Source of the DNA: a virus | Virus record (IMG/VR): IMGVR_UViG_3300010334_000030 | Coordinates: 1 to 64,000 of that record | Length of the DNA: 64,000 nucleotides | Reading direction: 5' to 3' (one strand) | Part shown: one piece after another, positions 59,318-64,000 of the stretch | Numbering within the stretch: the first letter of the stretch is position 1 | Layout: each line of letters opens with the position of its first letter | Notes under the pieces: model-generated | What the model was told of the DNA's origin: nothing | What the model saw: the letters and a program-made list of their open reading frames with translations, nothing else | The model's database searches: none | Program-made: the position numbers and the translations under genes

Positions 59318-61105
59318 TTATTCTACAAAAAGCTGATTGCCCAATATTGCAAAACCAGCAGATCCGGTAGATAATTTATAAAGAACTCTTTTTCCCTGGC
59401 TTAATCCTGGAATGTCCACATAAGTAATATCAACATAATGAGCACCATAAGAACCTGCTACACCTATACGAGAAGGAAAAGATAAACGATATATCCCAGC
59501 GGAAGATTGCCACATAAGTCCTCTAAATCTTCCGATCGAATATGTATTTCTTTGAGTATTATAGTAAGTGTAATAAGGGTTGTTAGCGTCAAATATAATA
59601 CGATAAGTTTTATTCGATTCGAATCCACCGTAAGAGAATATCTCAGACCCTGGTATTTTTATATAGGGGTTTGAAACCGCACCAAATACCAAACGCTGAC
59701 TAAGTACTATAATATCATTACCGAGCCAATAATTTGGATTGGAAAGGTCAAGTCCATAATATACATATTGGGCAGTTGCTTTGCTATAATAATCAATGGT
59801 TCCCAGATAGCTAAGGGGAGAAAATTGATAAACCCTTGAAACCTTTTTAACATGATAAAAATAAGGTCCGCCGGTTCCCCCGGTAGCACTGGGGTTTATA
59901 GCACCAAATTTCGTTTGGGAAACAAAAGGCTTGTTTATGATCTCTGCATTTGAATAGACCTCATATTTTCTGGGGCTAGAAGAAAAAATAGTATAAGCGG
60001 TAGCCCCACCTGTAAATTTCTGTGAGACATTTAGTGCATAATTATTTTTACTAGCATCAATTAAAACAGTTGGATATGTTCCTGAAGTAACTGTAGAGCT
60101 AGGTAAACTTGTTGTTGGGGTTTTAGAAATATTCATAATATAAGACCCAACCCCTGGGGTACCCCCCGTGCTGCTTATATCTACCCAAGAGGATTCTGCG
60201 GATGAAGCAGAAAGACTGAAATATGAGGAGCTGATTGAAATCAAATTGGAATTCACTACAAAATTTGAACCTGATCCAACTGTGGTGTTTGAATATAAAG
60301 AAAAATCTCCAGTCCCGCTAAAATAAATTCCCCCGGTAGGGCTTAACTGAGAAAATGACATAGAATTTCCAGAAAAGCTTAGGGATGGACTGGCTAAAAG
60401 ACTCGGACTCCCAGTAGGACCTAGAGCAAATAAATTAGCTGAAAAGAGAGAGTTTATTGAAAGGTCTGAATCTGTTTTAAAAGTTAAAGAGTAAGATCCT
60501 GGGGAGGTCCAATAAAAAGAAGGTCCACCTGACACCACTCTATTCGACTTAATAAAAGATAATATAGGTTTACTAGATTGATCTAAAGTTGAAATGACTA
60601 ATTTGCTTCTGTTTGGATTAGAGTCTAATAAAGAAACATCTTTGTCACTAAAAACCAAACTTGTCTCGCTCTCTATTAATTTACCAGAATTGCTTAAACC
60701 TATAGCATATTTATCAAAAAAACGACCAGGTCCAAGTACACCATCGTACGTTTTAAAATAAGGAGAAAATAAAACAGAGTATCCAGTAGGATTCCAGGCT
60801 CCGGTAGCACTTAAAGAATTAACCGCTCCATATAAAGTTGAGGTGTCTATCCATAGATCCCCAGGATTTATTAAATTGGAATCCGGTTGTAAATTTTGTC
60901 TAAACCAAAGAGATCCTCTTGGACCGGAAATTCCGGCCGCCCCTTTCTTACCGGAAGGCCCAATTTGTCCGGTTGATCCTTTGGGTCCAAAATGTCCGTC
61001 CACACCACAAGCAAAAGATATAATCTGACCAAAATTATAATTGGTCTTTCTGACAATCTCATCCTCTGAATCCCCCTGAAAAATATATTTTGTATTAAAG
61101 TGCAT
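59318..61105 (-). CDS. tail protein with NYNF N-terminal domain (copy 1)
   Basis: 595 residues. The N-terminal domain IFQGDSEDEIVRKTNYNFGQ, then IISFACGVDGHFG, followed by a short collagen-like segment (GPKGSTGQIGPSGKKGAAG) and RGSLWFRQNL, is shared with 61113-62882. The body is rich in Ser, Gly and aromatic residues in beta patterns. The C-terminal region ends in a globular domain (SAGFAILGNQLFVE). It is probably a tail fibre or baseplate-associated protein. Confidence 0.82.
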   Translation of the reverse strand: MHFNTKYIFQGDSEDEIVRKTNYNFGQIISFACGVDGHFGPKGSTGQIGPSGKKGAAGISGPRGSLWFRQNLQPDSNLINPGDLWIDTSTLYGAVNSLSATGAWNPTGYSVLFSPYFKTYDGVLGPGRFFDKYAIGLSNSGKLIESETSLVFSDKDVSLLDSNPNRSKLVISTLDQSSKPILSFIKSNRVVSGGPSFYWTSPGSYSLTFKTDSDLSINSLFSANLFALGPTGSPSLLASPSLSFSGNSMSFSQLSPTGGIYFSGTGDFSLYSNTTVGSGSNFVVNSNLISISSSYFSLSASSAESSWVDISSTGGTPGVGSYIMNISKTPTTSLPSSTVTSGTYPTVLIDASKNNYALNVSQKFTGGATAYTIFSSSPRKYEVYSNAEIINKPFVSQTKFGAINPSATGGTGGPYFYHVKKVSRVYQFSPLSYLGTIDYYSKATAQYVYYGLDLSNPNYWLGNDIIVLSQRLVFGAVSNPYIKIPGSEIFSYGGFESNKTYRIIFDANNPYYTYYNTQRNTYSIGRFRGLMWQSSAGIYRLSFPSRIGVAGSYGAHYVDITYVDIPGLSQGKRVLYKLSTGSAGFAILGNQLFVE

Positions 61106-61112
61106 ATCTATT

Positions 61113-62882
61113 TTAAATATAAGTTATTGTTCCATTCTTACACAAAACACCCGAAACGCTATATTCTGAACTTCCAGTAGCCGAAGAAAGACCACCGTAA
61201 GCTGAATAGTAGACTTTAAACCATCTATCAGTTTGCGATCTAGCAACTCCATTTGATAAATTAAGTATTGTGAATTCTATATTTGTTGCACCAGGAGCTC
61301 CTGTTGCAGAAAGCATATGAACTTGATAATTTCCATATGTATCAGCAGGACCAGTAGGTCCAGCTCCATCAGGCGCTCCGGTTAATCCAGTATTTGTATT
61401 TAACCCAACGAATCTAAAATATCTTCCTGGAGTTTTCATTCTAACGGTAAAAGTTATCGATTCCAGATCATTTAAAAGATTAAGCCATCCTCCATTTGAT
61501 ACAGAGTCCATAGAATTTGAAGAATATGCTGGTGTCCATAAAGATATCCCAAGATTGACATTAGGTCCATAGTTAGCAGGATCCACTATAAAATCAGTAC
61601 CAGAGCTACAGAAAAGACAGCTTTCAAAAGGTCCAGTTCCTCCACTAGCTACCGAAGGAACAACATTAAGCCAATATACAGTACTTTTTGGCAGACTCGG
61701 ACTCCCACCAGTTCCAGGTAACTCCACTGAGGATGTTCCCCCGTTATTAACCCATACTGGATTTTGGATTGCATTAAATTTTCTTAAAGCGTAAAGATCA
61801 CCATTTGAATATAATTTTAAAACGTCATTTCCGTAATAGGTGTCCCTTATATGGAGAAGAGTAGAATTTCTGCTTGGAGCCAGAGAATTATTAACTATTA
61901 AATTTGAAGTGTTTCCTGAACTACTTATTCTAAAAGCTTTAGAGTCTCTAGAGTTATCGTATAAATTATTATAAAGAAATGCTCCTGAATAGTTTAATAT
62001 ATTAGATGATGATGCGTATAGATTAGAAGATGATAATTTTAAAACTCCACCAGAAAGCGAAAGGCTAAAATAAGATCCAGAATTAAACACAATAGGTGAA
62101 TTTGAAGACGTGTTTATAGAGATTCCATTTGAATACGAATAAAAATTGGAAGAGGAATTTATGTTAAATGATTTTTTACTATTAACTAGAAATCCTTCAG
62201 GAGAATTTAAGATCAATCCATAATTTCCACTAGTAGCAGGGGTTCCAGTTTCCCATGTTTCCTTACCTGTTGTTGGTCCAACCACCCAATAAAAAGATGG
62301 TGATTTAGAAAATGCTAATGAGTCGGAATCTGATTTAGAGAATTCTAAAATTTTTCTTTGAGCTATCAGACTATTCGTAGAGATAACAACCTTACTGGAC
62401 TGCGGGTTAAAAGCATTTAGACTGTTTCCAGCAAGAGAAAAAGAGGAGTCCGATAATACAAGAGTATAGTTTAATGGATTTACTGAAGAATTGAAATACC
62501 CAGAATTAGAAAATCCGGATACTATCGGAGTATAGATTCTAAAAACATCTTGTGCTCTTAGATTTAGATCGTATAAATTCCAGGAAGAACTCTCATATTT
62601 ATAGACAGTATTATAATTTCCTGTATTTAACCACAGATCCCCCTGGATTGGACTGGTAGGATTGTTGGCTCCAACAAACCAGGTTTGACCTCTTACACCC
62701 GGATCTCCATAAGACCCAGTTGGTCCAATACCACCTTGATCCCCCTGAGTCCCCGCTTTTCCAGTTTTTCCATAAGGTCCTCCTCCAAAAGAAACGATAC
62801 TAGAAAAATTATAATTTACCTTATCTATTAGAGTTTTTTGAGAATCGCCTCTATCTATTTTTAATATCTTTAGATCTGACAT
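61113..62882 (-). CDS. tail protein with NYNF N-terminal domain (copy 2)
   Basis: 589 residues. The N-terminal segment KIDRGDSQKTLIDKVNYNFS, IVSFGGGPYGKTGKAGTQGD and RGQTWFVGANNP is clearly paralogous to 59318-61105, followed by a Ser/Asn-rich beta-domain of different sequence. The C-terminal domain (VHMLSATGAPGATNIEFTIL ... SVSGVLCKNGTITYI) ends in a short tip. The two genes are 7 nt apart. Confidence 0.84.
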   Translation of the reverse strand: MSDLKILKIDRGDSQKTLIDKVNYNFSSIVSFGGGPYGKTGKAGTQGDQGGIGPTGSYGDPGVRGQTWFVGANNPTSPIQGDLWLNTGNYNTVYKYESSSWNLYDLNLRAQDVFRIYTPIVSGFSNSGYFNSSVNPLNYTLVLSDSSFSLAGNSLNAFNPQSSKVVISTNSLIAQRKILEFSKSDSDSLAFSKSPSFYWVVGPTTGKETWETGTPATSGNYGLILNSPEGFLVNSKKSFNINSSSNFYSYSNGISINTSSNSPIVFNSGSYFSLSLSGGVLKLSSSNLYASSSNILNYSGAFLYNNLYDNSRDSKAFRISSSGNTSNLIVNNSLAPSRNSTLLHIRDTYYGNDVLKLYSNGDLYALRKFNAIQNPVWVNNGGTSSVELPGTGGSPSLPKSTVYWLNVVPSVASGGTGPFESCLFCSSGTDFIVDPANYGPNVNLGISLWTPAYSSNSMDSVSNGGWLNLLNDLESITFTVRMKTPGRYFRFVGLNTNTGLTGAPDGAGPTGPADTYGNYQVHMLSATGAPGATNIEFTILNLSNGVARSQTDRWFKVYYSAYGGLSSATGSSEYSVSGVLCKNGTITYI

Positions 62883-62903
62883 TTAGGTTTAATGGTTTAC
62901 TGT

Positions 62904-64000
62904 TTAATATATATCAGGTATAGTAAAAAAGCCTCCTGATCCTCCTGTATTTACTGTGCTAGTTGTTCCTGGGGTTATTCCAGTACTATAAGCTCTCCAA
63001 TAAACACCAATTCCCCCTGTAAATCCCCCTCCCGTAGCTGGCCTATAAATGGTAAAATCCATTGCTTGAGCTTTGAATGGGAGATTAACTACTCTATTGA
63101 CAGTTCCTGATGTCCCTCCATATCCGATATAGCCAAACCCATTATAGTTTGAAGTGTCAGAAAAGCTGGAAGGGCTGGAAGGGTAGCCATACCCTGAATA
63201 AGTATCAGATACACAATATGCAGTAAAGCTAACAGATTCCCCGGAGAGAAGGAAATTTCTGCTAGCAGTAGGCCCTGTTGACGAATATGTGTCATTCCAT
63301 CCTCCTGATCCTGAATAAAATCCAATCCCAACATAAGATCCTTTAGCTCCTCCTAAATTTGGAAAATTCGGAGTAAAAACTAAAGTATTCCCGCTAGTAA
63401 CCGGAACTACACCTAGAATCCCATTCTGCTGTGTGATTGTGAGTGTTTCCGTATATGGCTGAGATAATAAATACCACGAAACAACTTCATTTGTTCCCGT
63501 TGGACCACTGGCAGATGCTGTTATTCCTGAGAGATTTCCTGGAAAAATTATAGGCGAATATGAAGCACCAGTCAAAAGTTTGCCTCTAGAATCAAGATAT
63601 GATTTGTTTACATTTTGAGATTTGAAAGAAAAAGCATAGTTCTGGAGGGAAGATGCTGACAATGAATCATTTTCTCTCTCTACAGAAAGAAGTGATCCAG
63701 GTAATCCATTTATTCTTAGTACAGGAATTTCAGAAACAGAATTAGGGTAATTGAGATTAAAAGAATTCCTAATTTGAAGTGAGCTTCCATAATTAGGTCC
63801 ACTGTAGTATCCCTTATTGTAAGTCAAAAATTTAGAATCGATGACGAAGTTAGACGAATTTATCTGTATACCTCCAGTGGCATAGATCCCATTAAATCCG
63901 GAAGTTCCAGTAACCCCGACTCCATAATTAATAAACATGCTTCTTCCTGAGGATAAAGTAGAGGAATCAAAAGAGAAAGAAATTCCACCAGAAGCTCCAA
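62904..64000 (-). CDS. tail protein (copy 3), 5' end beyond the window
   Basis: At least 365 codons, open without a stop up to the window edge; the true start lies outside. The first ATG at 63938 is internal because the same frame continues upstream (GASGGISFSFDSSTLSSGRS). Body sequences (SNFVIDSKFLTYNKGYYSGP; ESVSFTAYCVSDTYSGYGYP) resemble the beta-rich bodies of the two neighbours. It ends GGFFTIPDIY. Probably a third member of the fibre family, but the NYNF domain cannot be seen. Confidence 0.78.
   Translation of the reverse strand, partial: GASGGISFSFDSSTLSSGRSMFINYGVGVTGTSGFNGIYATGGIQINSSNFVIDSKFLTYNKGYYSGPNYGSSLQIRNSFNLNYPNSVSEIPVLRINGLPGSLLSVERENDSLSASSLQNYAFSFKSQNVNKSYLDSRGKLLTGASYSPIIFPGNLSGITASASGPTGTNEVVSWYLLSQPYTETLTITQQNGILGVVPVTSGNTLVFTPNFPNLGGAKGSYVGIGFYSGSGGWNDTYSSTGPTASRNFLLSGESVSFTAYCVSDTYSGYGYPSSPSSFSDTSNYNGFGYIGYGGTSGTVNRVVNLPFKAQAMDFTIYRPATGGGFTGGIGVYWRAYSTGITPGTTSTVNTGGSGGFFTIPDIY
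62908..62915 (-). promoter_or_regulatory. putative GATATATA late-type promoter box
   Basis: GATATATATTAAACAG on the minus strand, 25 nt before the ATG at 62882, lying within the last codons of the upstream gene. Confidence 0.45.

Overview
This 64 kb window looks like part of a large, AT-rich, T4-related myovirus genome whose host is probably a Bacteroidetes (flavobacterial-type) bacterium. The T4-like core includes a topoisomerase II ATPase subunit, a family B DNA polymerase (N-terminal half only), a UvsW-type helicase with a UvsY-like neighbour, a gp61-type primase, a gp32-type single-strand binding protein and class Ia ribonucleotide reductase. A Bacteroidetes host is inferred from host-type -7 promoter elements (TAnnTTTG-like), A-rich leaders without strong Shine-Dalgarno sequences, collagen-like Gly-x-y fibre proteins, and homologues of families I associate with that phylum, such as a small histone H1-like protein and a DUF4494-like protein. 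I saw no tRNA, rRNA, CRISPR array or insertion sequence.

Layout. Almost everything is on the minus strand. 40-4756: a small membrane protein, DnaJ, UV-damage endonuclease and topoisomerase. 4831-14290: many small accessory genes, several in paralogous families and joined by a repeated junction sequence, together with two metallophosphoesterases, a P-loop kinase and an RNA ligase. 14410-23003: glycosyltransferase, adenylate kinase, NrdA, NrdB, a dUTPase-like enzyme and the polymerase fragment. 23088-25482: a plus-strand island with an M28-like peptidase and a stand-alone class II aminoacyl-tRNA synthetase-like catalytic domain. 25453-27805: an MBD4-like glycosylase and DnaK. 28002-43522: virion adhesin and fibre genes. 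43525-48756: small genes followed by a cluster with T4-like N-terminal capsid-targeting signals. 48791-54762: recombination and replication genes with a GIY-YIG homing endonuclease. 54763-64000: structural genes, a spanin-like candidate and three related tail proteins, the last running off the window.

Most notable observations. (1) Seven proteins begin with a peptide that resembles the T4 capsid-targeting sequence and has a (L/I)xE|(A/S/G) prohead-protease site after residue 14-16. They include adenylate kinase and a polymerase-beta-fold nucleotidyltransferase, which suggests a payload of packaged, injected enzymes. (2) A kinase, a calcineurin-type phosphoesterase and an RNA ligase lie side by side, like the three modules of bacterial Pnkp split into separate genes. 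(3) Four intergenic promoters share CGAGA-N8-TAnnTTTRC behind a T tract, a candidate phage-specific middle or early class. A second box, GATATATA, is a weaker candidate late promoter. (4) The DNA polymerase gene stops just after motif A, so it is split. (5) A 694-residue protein fuses a nucleic-acid-ligase-like domain to an HxGH nucleotidyltransferase. (6) The leader of gene 32 carries three copies of an A-rich repeat, like the T4 gp32 autoregulatory operator.

Functional calls come from reading motifs in the translations. No database search was run.
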